Part shown: positions 34,621 through 47,498 of the stretch, piece by piece
Position numbering within the stretch: the stretch's first letter is position 1
How the letters are laid out: each line of letters opens with the position of its first letter
Assembly: GCF_019059575.1 (NCBI RefSeq)
Contig: NW_024881623.1
Location: 959,988-1,023,987, forward strand
Length of the DNA: 64,000 nt
Direction: 5' to 3'
DNA from: Amphibalanus amphitrite
Lineage: Eukaryota; Arthropoda; Thecostraca; Balanomorpha; Balanidae
Program-made: the position numbers and the translations under genes
The notes under the pieces: model-generated
Database searches by the model: none
What the model was told of the DNA's origin: nothing
What the model saw: only the letters and a program-made list of their open reading frames with translations

Positions 34621-35559
34621 GCGCAGCGCAGGCGCGCGGAGCCAATCCAGAGGTTCTCAAACTCAATTGTACAGATCTTGCGCATTGAATCGCGAAACTT
34701 TGGCGAGTTCGCTTGAGTTTGGAAACCCTTGCCGGAGAACTCGAGAAGACCGGATTATTCGGCGGACAGTGGACAGCGCAGATGGCGATTGACGGTGCTA
34801 AAAAGATGATAGGGAAAGAGGAGTTGAGCAGTGAATTATAAGCCTGTCCTTGTGCATAGCTGAATGGTAAATTGTGAAATGCTTAGGCTTTGAAGAGATG
34901 CAATTGCAGTGTAGTTTAGCCGACTCAGGGGTATTCTGCCGAGATATGTTAGGCGGAAGGGTCGCGAGTCCTTTGTTTCCATGATTGCCTAATGAAAATG
35001 TAAAGCGTAATGTTAATTTGGTAATACAGCGTGGTTGGTCAGCTGCTCAATCCATTTCTTCACTGCAATATTGCATTCGCCACTGTAATTCATTGTAAGA
35101 GGCACTGAGCTGCGCCGCCTGTTAATTATTCCGAAACCACCAGTGAATTCATTTGTTGTCGTCACAGTCTTTCACAACAATACGAATCGTGTAGTCATGC
35201 GCTGGGGGTCCGCAAAGTTTGAGTGTGCTGAAGAATGCAGACTGCACCGCCGAGAGTATAACATTTCCGTCTCAGTCTCCCTGGCGCGAGCGGCGCATTG
35301 GAGCCGAAGGAAACTGCTTCATTTTTTGGTGGGGATGATACCCATGTTTGAAAATTATGTGCTGGAATGATGCGATATGGAAAAGGACTCTTGAATAGAG
35401 GGCTGTCGAGAAGATGCAAATTTTTTCATTTGCTAACCGATACAAGTTACAACGCGAAAGACGCAACTGTTGCACATTTTAAGGGCTTTAGTCTGATAAA
35501 AGTTAAGGGACTTTGTAAATCATGCCTAATTGACCGCGACCCAGTTATTTGCCACTGCA
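34621..35559. other. Unassigned stretch
   Basis: Mixed composition with no supported feature. Short frames near 35,143-35,475 lack motifs. Confidence 0.4.
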
Positions 35560-36261
35560 GGTACACTCGGGGGCAGATTGATGTTCCACAACTCTTTATC
35601 CACCGGGTTCCTATGGCTCAGCATTGGCAGCAGCCGCCTGGTACCGGTAGACTGTGCCGCTTCACTTACTTGTCAAGCGGCACAGCCTACCCACCCGTAT
35701 GACACCGGTCTGGGTCGGTGGCTGGAAGGTGACGTGGGCCGCCTGTGACGTCAGCGCAGCGGTGAGGGCCGAGCCCGGAGGCATGGCTCGGGTCGGCGCG
35801 GCGCGGCGCGGCGGCTGGCGAGGGCTGGGGAGTGAGGTGGGGTGGGAGCACGGACATCGCGCGGCTGAGCGAGTGTAGTTAACTTTCGTGTCTCAAGGCG
35901 CCAATTATTCTACCTAACAATTATGCTAAAGTAGTTGTTAAAATGTCCTATCCCCAAGACAGCGCCTATCATAATACTTGCAATGCACATTACGACACAC
36001 TTAAGCGTGGCAATGGGACAGCCGATAGAACTTATGTCACTCGTGCATCGAGGTGCGGAGCTATATTTTGTATAACATATTAGTATTAAGGCCTTGATTG
36101 AGCAGATTGGTGTCTATTGTTTCGCACGGCAATCGTCCAGAGACGTGGGAGCTGGGGGTTATGAGTAGTGCCGCAGCCAACGCCCCAATTTAAAGCGATT
36201 ATTACTGTTGCTCATGTGGTCGCAGCCCCCCAATAGCAAACCGTTCCAACTTGTAGCCAAA

Positions 36262-36345
36262 AAGTCGGCCACTCAGGGGGGTTCGAACCGGGCTTCTCCC
36301 ACCGGCCAATTCACGACACGAGCGTCCATCCACTGAGCTACCGAG
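36262..36345 (-). ncRNA. tRNA-derived SINE-like head, left arm
   Basis: On the minus strand, TCGGTAGCTCAGTGGATGG is an A-box and GGTTCGAACCC a B-box, spaced as in tRNA genes. A proper anticodon stem and acceptor pairing are not apparent, so it is a tRNA-derived Pol III promoter and not a functional tRNA. It points away from the palindrome centre. Confidence 0.6.
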
Positions 36346-36452
36346 AATGGTCCTCGCCTGCACAAAACAAAATGACATTGACCCGCTGACCGCCAATGAC
36401 AGTATTGTGACATTTGATCGCGTTTGACCGCGGTGGGTGGTCGCTGGTTTCG

Positions 36453-36530
36453 GCAGCTCAGTGGATACACGCTAGCGTCGTAGTGTGACCGGTTGGAGAA
36501 ACCCGGTTCGAACCGTCCCAGGTGCGCGAC
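36453..36530 (+). ncRNA. tRNA-derived SINE-like head, right arm
   Basis: TCGGCAGCTCAGTGGATACAC (A-box) and GGTTCGAACCG (B-box) match the left-arm head in inverted orientation. Both heads would drive divergent Pol III transcription into the arms. Confidence 0.6.
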
Positions 36531-37232
36531 TTATTTGTTCCTAGATGGAACGGTTTGCTATTCATGGTGGCTGCGACCACACATAAGAGGAACAGTAAGA
36601 TTTGTTTAAACTTGGGACGCCGCGCTATCCAAAAACCCCAGTTCCCACGTCTCTGGACGATTGCTGTGCGAAATAATAGACACCAATGAGCTCAATCAAG
36701 ACCTTAATACTTATCTGTTAAAAACAATGTAGCTCCGCAACTCGATGCACGTGTGATATAAATTCTATCGGCTGTCCCAATGCCACGTTTAAGTGTGTCG
36801 TAATGTGCATGGCAAGTATGATGATAGACGCTGTCTTGGGGATAGGACATTTTAACAACTGCTTTAGCACAATTGTTAGGTAGAATAATTGGCGCCTTGA
36901 GACGCGAAAGTTAACTACACTCGCTCAGCCGCGCGATGGTCCGCGCTCCCACCCCACCTCACTCCCCAGCCCTCGCTGCAGCCACCGCGCCGCGCCGACC
37001 CGAGCCATGCCTCCGGGCTCGGCCCTCACCGCTGCGCTGACGTCACAGGCGGCCCACATCGCCTTCCAGCCACCGACCCAGACCGGTGGCATACGGTGTG
37101 GGTAGGCTGTGCCGCTTGACAAGTAAGTGAAGCGGCACAGTCTACCGGTACCAGGCGGCTGCTGCCAATGCTGAGCCATAGGAACCCGGTGGATAAAGAG
37201 TTGTGGAACATCAATCTGCCCCCGAGTGTACC

Positions 37233-37619
37233 TAGGTACTAGGGAGGTACCTACTCAATTGCGAACAGAACGACGAACGTTCCACCACCACTCGCCAGAA
37301 ATCCAATGAGCAGTTGCTTATCTTTAAACGCTTGAGTGCACCTAACAGCCTTTAAAAATGACGTCCTACCTTTCAATGGTTTCCACGAAGACACAAAGCC
37401 AGAATCAACCAAGCAATACCAGAATCCATTGCGCAGCGTGTCTGATGTGCCCCCAATTTTCAATCCACATAGCATATCACACACTAAATGCAGGGAGTTC
37501 ACCTACACATGGTAGGTATTTGAAGGACTTGATAGCTCACTCGCATGGAAGAAACACAATGCACTAAAATGAAATGTGATTAATAGCTGCAGCAGACGTT
37601 TGGCGTCCGATGCCTCTTC
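37233..37619. other. Unassigned stretch
   Basis: An 83-codon minus-strand frame (37,251-37,502) is mildly hydrophobic at its end but matches nothing that I know. No other feature. Confidence 0.35.
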
Positions 37620-37960
37620 GCCAAGTTAAGACCATGCCAATATCGGCCAGTTTGCCGCTACGCCGGCACTGGCCGTGGTGTGACGTCATCCGGCCGGCTC
37701 GGCGCTGGGTAGTTCCACACTTAGGTAACTCGCGAACGGGCCGCCGACGCGCGACTGCCATGCAAAGCGGCGGCCGACGGGGCGGTTATGCTCGCCGCTG
37801 GTGGCCGCCCGGCCGCGGCCGGTGGCGCTTTGCGCAACACTGACCGGTCACGTCGTGCGCTCAGTAGCATGGCAAACGGCCCGGGCGGCGGGGAGCGTCT
37901 TCGCACCCCTATAGCTGCCGACAGTCCGCCGCGAGACCTCACCCAGCCGATCGGCGACCC
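37620..37960. promoter_or_regulatory. CpG island with shared 23-mer
   Basis: CpG-dense block with TGACGTCA (about 37,681) and, on the minus strand, the 23-mer containing GTGTGGAACT (37,710-37,732) seen also at 34.5 kb. It is probably a promoter, transcribed in an unknown direction. Confidence 0.4.
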
Positions 37961-41607
<3,647 letters not shown>

Positions 41608-41760
41608 TTAACCCGGCAGTTGCTGGGGTATTTCCCCATCCGCCGTTTGCCGGGGGGGGGGGGGGCGTTCAACGCCCCCAGCCGATAACTCGCGAACAAA
41701 TAGGCGCAGCGAAACGCACGAGGCGCGGCAAACGAAAGAAGAACGCGACGAGACGATTCA
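41608..41760 (+). mobile_element. Lone left end of a TTAA element
   Basis: TTAACCCGGCAGTTGC followed by a G-run hairpin and ATAACTCGCGAAC parallels the left end at 27,661. No matching right end with TTAA was found within 1.5 kb, so it is truncated or interrupted. AGGTCA words follow at 41,790-42,030. Confidence 0.5.
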
Positions 41761-42442
41761 CATGAATACTTTAAAGCTGAATTTCGAGGTCACAGGTCGG
41801 GTCAAGGTCAGGTCAAACACTTGAAATCGGGCTTTCAGTAGCATGGACTTTAGAACCTCGCAATTGGTGCCTCGCGTTTCGCGTTTCGATTATATCGTCA
41901 TCAGTTGGTCCTAAACAATCTGTCACAACTGTCAGAACTGTCACAACCCTTCATATAAGTGCTAAAAGAGTGTCAGATCAATGTAGGGGTCAGTCAAACA
42001 TAGGCCACTGGCCAGGGTCAAAGTCAGGTCAATCAGGTAAGCACATAACCCCGAAAATTAAAACTGGTACCTATTCGCAGCCCATGCATGACACATGTTT
42101 TATGGGTACTTTTGGGCGTAGAACACGATGGTGACATTCATTTTATCATACGAGTACGTGGCTGGTTGAAAAAAGATCAATTTCAGAAATGCATGCGTCA
42201 TGGTCGTGAAGTAGTCACGAGAAATTGCCAACATTCAGTTCAAGATTTTGGAAAATGTAGAACGATGATCAAAAACCATAGATAGCCATTTGATTTGCCA
42301 TGGTATTGGCAGTGTAATGGCGTTTACAGCATGTCTGTATGTCTGCTCTGTCGGTGGATATCCATATCCATACTCCAGGATATCCATACACGTTTGCACG
42401 ATATCCATACTCCAGGTGCAGGGGCGAGCAGTTACTTCTTAC
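41761..42442. other. Unassigned stretch
   Basis: AGGTCA/GGGTCA words at 41,790-42,030, probably the body of the truncated TTAA element. A short GGATATCCATA repeat lies at 42,355-42,410. No gene. Confidence 0.4.
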
Positions 42443-42774
42443 GAGGGGTGCGGAGTCGAAGTCAGAGTCGGAGTCAGAGTCGGAGTCGGAGTCAGAGTCG
42501 GACTCGGAGTCGGAGTCGGAGTCAGAGTCGGAGTCGGAGTCAGAGTCGCCCAGAGTCGTGGCAACGAGCCAGGAGTCGGAGTCGGAGTCGGGGTCGGTCA
42601 GGAGCCCGCAGTGGAAGTCGGAGTCGGTCCGAATCGGAACAGCTCCATCACGACTCCGAAACACTGGCAGGGGTCCGGAGTCGGAGACAGAGTCGGCCGG
42701 AGTCATGGCAACGAGTCAGGAGTCGGAGTCGTAGTCGGAGTCGGATTTGGCGCCACCACGACTCCGCAACCCTG
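42443..42774. mobile_element. hAT-type MITE with GGAGTC array
   Basis: Target duplication CTTCTTAC at 42,435-42,442 and 42,775-42,782. The ends are (G/C)AGGG(G/T)TGCGGAGTCG and the complement CGACTCCGCAACCCTG. The interior is GGAGTC/AGAGTC hexamers on the plus strand plus spacers containing GTGGCAACGAG or CATGGCAACGAG. It is the same family as 30,940-31,246, but with the hexamer on the other strand. Confidence 0.88.
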
Positions 42775-42782
42775 CTTCTTAC

Positions 42783-43639
42783 CATCATTTATAAGGATAA
42801 GCGATTGCAAGACTGACGAGCCGACCTGGTGCTAACGAAGCGACGGGTAGGTACGCCTCGGGAGATGAAGCTTCACGGACGATTTTGCGCACAAGTGCGC
42901 AGTCTGCTTTTACGTTCCCCTTACGCAGAATTGAACAGAGATTTATTCTGCCAAAAAGCTCAATGGAGGTCGATGGAGAACTTTTTGTATGTCCAATGAA
43001 ACATAAACGTAATTTTGCAAATATTGCTGTGGTGACACTGCAAACAGAATGCAATGCCGTTCCTGATTTTGAACACGCATGGGAAAAAGAGTCATTCCAC
43101 TTGATAGCCAACATAACAAGGATTATTTTGATATATAATAATTCAGTTTTGCAACGTCATGGAGGTACTCCACATGCTATCACCAGCGCGGTTGTTTAAA
43201 CCTTTGACGGCGCACCCAAAAAGTCACTATCAGAAACTCCCGATTCCACGTACAATAATGGACACTAAATGCGCAACTAAATAATTTTTTATGCCCAATT
43301 CAAAACATTTCATCAATTTCCAACAGAATGACAACCCAAATATACATGTATTCCGAAATTGCCCACGGCCATCCGTGAGGCCGTTTCCAACCATAGTGCA
43401 GCGGTGCGTTTATGGCGGAGGGAGGGGAAGCGGTGTAGTGTCGGCAAGGCCGCACACAGGAGAGGGCACACGGGCCTCCCCCCATTCGAGTTGGGGCCCC
43501 TAATCTTTAGACCGCCGAAGACCATGTAAAATGAACTGAAATAATGATTAAAAAGGCCGGGAGGGCCCATCTCGTTCCCCAGCAGGCCCATACGAGTCCA
43601 TAAATGCCCAGTAGCGCAGCCAGGGGTATTGTGGTGAAA
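42783..43639. other. Unassigned stretch
   Basis: Contains the inverted 33-mer partner at 43,367-43,399. A 104-codon plus-strand frame (42,885-43,199) shows no recognised domain. Confidence 0.35.
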
Positions 43640-44720
43640 TTTCAATGGCCCTCAAAAGACCTCAAAGGGCCCACAGATGGGGTCACCGGGTCCTCAGATG
43701 GTCTCGAAGGGCCCTCGGTTAGCGTCAAATGGCCCTCATCTGGTGTCAAAGGGCCCTCAGATGGCCAAATGAAGGGCCACAAGATGGCCTCAAAGGGCCC
43801 TCAGATGGGTTCAAAGGACTCTCAGCCAACGTTAAACCTACCTCAGAAGACCTTAAAGGGCGTCAAAGGGCCCTAAACCTGCGTCAGATGGCCCTGAGCT
43901 CGCGTCAAACGACCCTCCGAAGGCCTTAAAGAGTCCTTAGCTTGTGTCAGAGGGCCCCCAGCTGGTGTCAGTGAGCCCTCCTCAGCTGGCGCCAAAAGTC
44001 CATCTGAAGGCCTCAAACGGTCGTCAGCTGGAGTACAACGGTCCTCAGATGCCGTCACGCGGCCCTCAAAAGCCTCAAGGAGCCCTTATAAGGTCTCAAA
44101 GGGCCCTCATTTGGCCTCAAAAGGCCCTCACCTAGCGTTAACCGGACTTCAGAAGGCCTTAAAGGGCCCTTATCTGGTGTCAGAGGGCCCCCAGCTAGTG
44201 TCAGAGGGCCCCCCGGCCCTCAGTTGGCGCAAAATGGCCATCAGAAGGCCTCAAACGGTCCGTAGCTGGAGTCCAACCGCAACGGTCCTCAGGTGCCGTC
44301 AAGCGGCCCTCAAAAAGCTTCAAAGGCCGCTTAGAAGGCAGCAAAGGGCCCTCATATGCCCCCCCAAGGGTCCTCTGCTGGCGTCAAACGGACCTCAGAA
44401 GGTCTCAAAGGGCGTCAAAGGGCCCTGAGCTCGTGTCAAATATAAAAGCGCCCTTAGTTGGTGTCAGGAGGCCCCCAGTTGGTGTCAGCGTGCCCTCAGC
44501 TGGTGTCAGAGAGCCCTCAGTTGGCATCTACTGGCCATCAGAAGGCCCCAAACGGTCCTCAGATGGCGTCCAACGGTCCTCAGCTGACGTTAAGAGGCCC
44601 TCAAAAAGGCCTCAAAGACCCCTCGGCTGCTGAAGAGGCCCTTAGCCTCAAAGGAAACTCAAGAGACGTTAAACGGCCCTAAAAAGGCTTGAAAGGGCCC
44701 TCTGCTGGTTGCAAAGGGCT
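43640..44720 (+). repeat. 21-bp minisatellite
   Basis: About 50 diverged copies of a 21-base unit close to GGCCCTCAG(A/C)TGG(C/T)GTCAAAG. Because 21 is a multiple of three, open frames persist and read Gly-Pro-Ser-Asp-Gly-Val-Lys-type heptads (43,604-43,876), but stops occur in every frame over the full array. Confidence 0.9.
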
Positions 44721-44754
44721 CGCATATGACATCAATAACAGCTTTGTCAAAAAC

Positions 44755-44932
44755 GGACCTGAGAGACCTTGCCGGTCCCTGGTTATAAGGGACTCCTGTC
44801 TCTTGCAGTAACCTGAGTGGCCCACGTTTACTGAGGGGCCCCTGGTTATTGAAGGAGTCCCTGGTTATTGGAAGGACACCTGGTTATCAGAGGGTTCCCT
44901 GGTCACCTGGTGGGTCCCTGATCAATTGAAAC
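44755..44932 (+). repeat. Short GGTCCCTGGTTAT repeat
   Basis: Imperfect units of about 20-24 bases around (G/A)GGTCCCTGGTTAT(T/C). They continue the minisatellite up to the retroviral insertion site at 44,933. Confidence 0.7.
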
Positions 44933-44936
44933 CTCC

Positions 44937-46406
44937 TGTGATTTAAGTGGTCCCTGTGTGTACCCAGTTGTTGCCTCAAGTGTTTAGTTACGTCTAGGGG
45001 ATTTGTAGATACCGACTCTGCTGCACACCGTGTTGTACGCATGCCCCGCTGGTCTCCGCCCGACCCCTCCGAAGCCCTGTCTCCCTTCGTCACATCATAT
45101 CCCTCCATTCCCTTCATCACACCATCACACAAAGACACGTACAGTGGGATAAAATATATTCAAACAGGCCGAAAGGGTAAACGTCAATGATTGAACAATG
45201 CCTGGAGTCCGTAGAAGCCAAAAAGTAAACATTGCCAAAAAGGGCGGATTCAGGCTTGAGAATACACGGTATATGTTACCGTGGTAGTAAATAAAGGTGG
45301 CCGAAATAGAGTGCTAAAAACACATAACCGAACAATATGCCGAAGCACAAGGTTACCGAAAACAGAATGACCGAAACAGTGTCAAGACAGTGCCGAACAA
45401 GTATTCGGAACGGAATGGGCCGAAACAGTGCCGAACAAGTTGCCAAAACAGTGCCAAAAGTAATCGAAACAGAATGCCGAAACAGTGCCAAACCAAAATG
45501 GCAGAATCACCAAAGTGTAGAGCGCTTATTGGTCGCTCGATTATGTACCGAGCTTTTCGGTGGTTTGGGGCGGGTAAAGCTGAGCCTTGGCATCGGGGGA
45601 GTGTTTGTTGGTGGCTCCATCCGTAGGCCGTAGTCTTGCGCTCTGTAAAAGGAAGAAGTTAAACGGACACGATAACGCCGTGTAGTTCATCGGCCCGGTT
45701 CACCTCGTACGTACTATGGACCTGTGGAAAGTGCTAGGGGAAACTGTAAAACCTGTAAAGAATACTAGGGTAGCTCGGTGAATAGCCTGGGCCTGTTGTC
45801 GCCGGAATCAGTATCTGTAAATAGAGAACGTTAGTGGGGATGAGGTATTACCTCACCTTTGGTCGGCACGGCCGACCAAAGGTAATGCAATTCACGACTT
45901 ACATTGTGGGGTTGCTGGTGGAGCGTACCGCCGAGTCGGAGCACTGCACAGTGTTTCGGACTGCAGAGAGAGTGTCCCCGGTTTGAAGGAGAGCTCTTTT
46001 ATATCCCACCAACAGTCGTTAGTAGCTCTTGCACGCCCGTTTTTATAATGACATTCTATACATTATCGATTGTTCTCCAGTCCCCCGCTGTTTACGAGCC
46101 CACGCGTATCTCGGTCTAACCTTCACCCGTCTATCCCTACGCTATTGTTCCACCACCACACTACGTTATTTTGTGCTATTGTCTGCTTCTAATCTCCTTT
46201 ACGCATATCCACCACCACACAAACAGGTTTCACATTGTCATTCGTCTTCCTTTGATCCTCTGCCAGGGACGGGTTCCTCGCTCCGGCGTGGCGCACGGCT
46301 GAAGGTAACGAGTGGTCGGTGCATCTAATCTGCAAGGCTGATCAGTACACACAATTCCACACAGTTCCGCCGCTCAGCTAGGAGACCGAAGCGATATTTT
46401 CTCACA
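44937..46406 (-). repeat. 3' LTR
   Basis: 1470 bases, nearly identical to the other LTR. It contains a TATA box, a perfect hairpin ACCTTTGGTCGG/CCGACCAAAGGT (45,857-45,884), and diverged CCGAAACAGTGCC sub-repeats (45,295-45,500). Confidence 0.93.
45996..46003 (-). promoter_or_regulatory. LTR TATA box (3' LTR)
   Basis: GATATAAAAGAGC on the minus strand. Transcription would start about 30 bases downstream, near 45,970, defining U3/R. The 5' LTR copy is at 58,706-58,713. Confidence 0.6.
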
Positions 46407-46415
46407 TCCCTCCCT
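46407..46415 (-). promoter_or_regulatory. Polypurine tract
   Basis: AGGGAGGGA directly abuts TGTG of the 3' LTR on the minus strand. This is the expected plus-strand primer site and it confirms the element's orientation. Confidence 0.85.
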
Positions 46416-46869
46416 ATTTTATAAAGTTTATCTGACTTCCTCCTTTGGGGTGTAATAGTCGTCGATGCGTCTGCTCTGCTGTCTAGGGTCTCCCTGGGTT
46501 GTCTAGTCATGTCTTGTTTGTGGATAGGAAGTAAGGACAGTTACAGAGGATGCCTGGTAGGAAGTAAGGACAGCTACAAAGGATGCCTGGAGATATCCGG
46601 AAGAGAGCACTATTTGCCAAGACCCTGACCGGTGCTGTGCATCTTGCCCTTAGAATCGTTTTAGTGTCAATTTTAACTGCGCCTTCAACTCGATCGAAAT
46701 AGGTATACCAACATAATGAAGCTGGGTAGTTCTGTGGCCAATTACCTGCAGTCAGTTAATTACCGATAATGAATATATCCTCCGTTGCAAAAATAAAACA
46801 TGCTAATCTGAATCATCTGGGAACCATATTCCTCTTGTGTTGACCGATTTTTAGGATTTGTGGGACCGT

Positions 46870-47083
46870 CTAGGGAGGACAAGTTTTGGATACCCGTTGG
46901 AGCCAGATGTTAAGCGATTTACAGTTGTACCGACCGACCATCTGCTTGGATTGCCACTTACTTCGGGGTGGTTGAGTCGAGGGGTGCTGTGATCGTTTGC
47001 CTTGGTTGTAACAGAGGCGCTGTTTCTCGTCGTCGGGTGGTACTCGGAATCCAACCGAGAGCAAAAGGGCTACTAAGAGACTG
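46870..47083 (-). CDS. Candidate accessory exon between env and 3' LTR
   Basis: A splice acceptor (TTGACTTCATCCCCAG, ending 47,084) is followed, after one nucleotide, by 70 codons to TAG at 46,870-46,872. The frame begins with a hydrophobic run (SLLVALLLSVGF) that looks like a signal peptide or membrane anchor, then a polar, basic body with two cysteines. An in-frame TGA lies just upstream, so the frame needs splicing. No homologue is known to me. Errantiviruses normally carry no gene here. It could be a small secreted or membrane protein, or a fortuitous frame. Confidence 0.4.
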
Positions 47084-47498
47084 CTGGGGATGAAGTCAAC
47101 CTGTCAGCCAAGAGGTCGGGGGTTCGGTGTGGACCCTTTTGGTATCCTAGATACCGTTGTTGAGCCGACTGCCACCGGTGCCAATGCGAGTACCTGAGGG
47201 CATCGAGAGGGGCCGGTTGATGGTGAACATCATGGCTATGTCGTAGCTCAAGATTCGAGACGGTTCTGGACCGAAGCGATCTGGTCTGCACACTCTACGT
47301 TCATCAATTGGTGATGACGTTTCGGATCCTCATGGATCTCGTCTCAAGACTAGTCAAGTCGATACTCCAAGCCCTCTGCAGCTTTAGAGCGCCAACGAGC
47401 TCCCAATTGATCGTTGCACTCACCTCGACTCAGAATATAGCCGACCATCTGCTAGACCTTGGCAAATGAGCACTTCCCGTCGTCGTCTCAAGGGGGTC
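47084..47498 (-). other. Retroviral spacer after env
   Basis: About 415 bases between the env stop and the candidate accessory exon. A 72-codon frame (47,073-47,291) has no recognisable feature. It may act as an intron for the accessory mRNA. Confidence 0.4.

Larger units (their letters stand above)
35560..37232. repeat. 1.67-kb inverted duplication (palindrome)
   Basis: Arms of about 785 bases (35,560-36,345 and 36,453-37,232) are inverted copies around a 107-base centre. The outer ends are GGTACACTCGGGGGCAG. Each arm holds, from centre outward, a tRNA-like A/B-box head, an AT-rich body, a CpG-rich block with TGACGTCA, and a 17-bp hairpin around AGCGGCACAG. Differences between arms are scattered, so the duplication is not very recent. 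No clear target duplication was seen at the outer ends. Confidence 0.85.

Noticed and set aside
36262..36530. Pair of functional tRNA genes
   Set aside because: A and B boxes are good, but the acceptor and anticodon stems do not form; a tRNA-derived repeat head fits better.
42269..42835. Ser-Asp and Ser-Glu repeat proteins of 130-180 codons
   Set aside because: Translations of the GGAGTC hexamer array of a hAT-type MITE.
45276..46328. Short frames inside the LTRs
   Set aside because: They duplicate exactly in both LTRs, have no domain and cross the promoter.
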